64,000 nt of DNA from Glossina fuscipes (Eukaryota > Arthropoda > Insecta > Diptera > Glossinidae), in NCBI RefSeq assembly GCF_014805625.2, contig NW_023998414.1:4510402-4574401 (forward strand), written 5' to 3'. The position numbers and the translations under genes are program-made. Below are positions 63,321-64,000 of this stretch, piece by piece (the first letter of the stretch is position 1; every line of letters begins with the position of its first letter). The notes under the pieces were generated by a model. It searched no databases, was not told the origin of the DNA, and was given only the letters and a program-made list of their open reading frames with translations.

Positions 63321-64000
63321 TATCGTCATTTTTAAAGTATTTTAATCAAATTTAGTAGACTGACAAGCTTTAATCCAAAACCGAGTGCTATTAAAAATGC
63401 TTCAGATCGACGCCATAAACGAATATTCGAGAGCTGTTGTACCGTTAATTTGTTTTTAATAATTTTTTTTAAATGGCAAAATAAATGTAGAGACAAATGT
63501 AAAAAATTTGTTCGAGAGGAAAAACCCATAATTACGTGATCACAACGGATCATTACCCTCTAACTGCATTGTATTGGAAGTTGAAGAAGGATCGTTAGCT
63601 ATGCAAAAAAATCTGTCTTTTCCTCAATTTGTTTTTTTCTTTGTTTCTTTCTTTCAACAATTCCAAGGCGCGTTTGTGTGATGAGCTCGAAAGAGTTGAA
63701 TAAGGAAAAGGAAGAAAGAAGCTCGAATTTTTTGTCAACTTGGAAATGTAATATCCCGGCGAGAACATTCATGCTTTCTAATCTCGTTCTGTTGTAATCC
63801 GTTATCAGGTTTACTAATCTTCAAATAAATTTTTGTAGAATATGTCACTTCATAATATCATATTATGCTAATATACGAATATTAACAACAAAATTCAGGT
63901 TAGCCCTAGCTGCCATACCCATAGTTTACCCATTTTAACCAGTCAACATATATAAGCATATATATATATATATCTTCGCATCCTCAATTGCGAAGATATA

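Larger units (their letters stand above)
56710..64000 (-). other. Frq: Frequenin (NCS-1 family) gene, 3' portion including introns
   Basis: This is the gene-level span on the minus strand, running past the right edge of the window. Three coding exons are visible. They are separated by introns of 3017 bp (56878-59894) and 1765 bp (59984-61748), and a further intron begins at 61828 and does not end in the window. Both visible donors read GTAAGT and all acceptors end in AG. The N-terminal exons, expected to encode the myristoylation signal, EF-hand 1 and the start of EF-hand 2, were not found. Frequenin is a calcium sensor acting at synapses and on phosphatidylinositol 4-kinase and exocytosis (family knowledge). 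Drosophila has two near-identical paralogues, Frq1 and Frq2; I cannot assign this copy to either. The introns hold a decayed mariner (58256-58790), (AT)n runs, a poly-C tract and no other coding sequence I recognise. Confidence 0.93.

Noticed and set aside
1..64000. CRISPR arrays, operons, rRNA or viral genes
   Set aside because: None seen. Regular spaced repeats are absent, and the tandem repeats are microsatellites.

Overview
This is an AT-rich eukaryotic window, almost certainly from a dipteran insect. The only confident gene encodes frequenin, the neuronal calcium sensor NCS-1 family protein, with residues very close to those I recall for Drosophila frequenin. The interspersed repeats resemble those of acalyptrate flies such as tephritid fruit flies; that narrower placement is inference. 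There are no operons, no intact long ORFs and no bacterial or viral features. Three runs of N mark assembly gaps (3162-3171, 26010-26109, 52608-52617).

The gene lies at the right edge on the minus strand. Three coding exons (61749-61827, 59895-59983, 56710-56877) join in frame across introns with consensus GTAAGT donors and AG acceptors. They give the C-terminal ~110 residues: most of EF-hand 2, EF-hand 3, EF-hand 4 and the stop codon. I could not find the N-terminal exons between 61828 and 64000, so the gene runs past the window edge.

Positions 1 to about 56.6 kb contain no gene I can support; they look like intergenic DNA downstream of frequenin, or possibly intron of an unseen gene. This stretch holds: (a) about a dozen copies of one interspersed repeat family (called family A here), two of them long, bipartite and in opposite orientations; (b) a related element with 13-bp terminal inverted repeats (family B); (c) decayed Tc1/mariner-superfamily transposase genes; (d) a 251-bp hAT-type MITE with an imperfect 8-bp target duplication; (e) tRNA-derived, SINE-like sequences; (f) many microsatellites and homopolymers. 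A further decayed mariner sits inside a frequenin intron.

The most interesting non-coding structure is a perfect 28-bp palindrome at 18712-18739. It contains two fused POU octamers and overlaps a homeodomain-like near-palindrome. I found no evidence of a novel multi-gene system.
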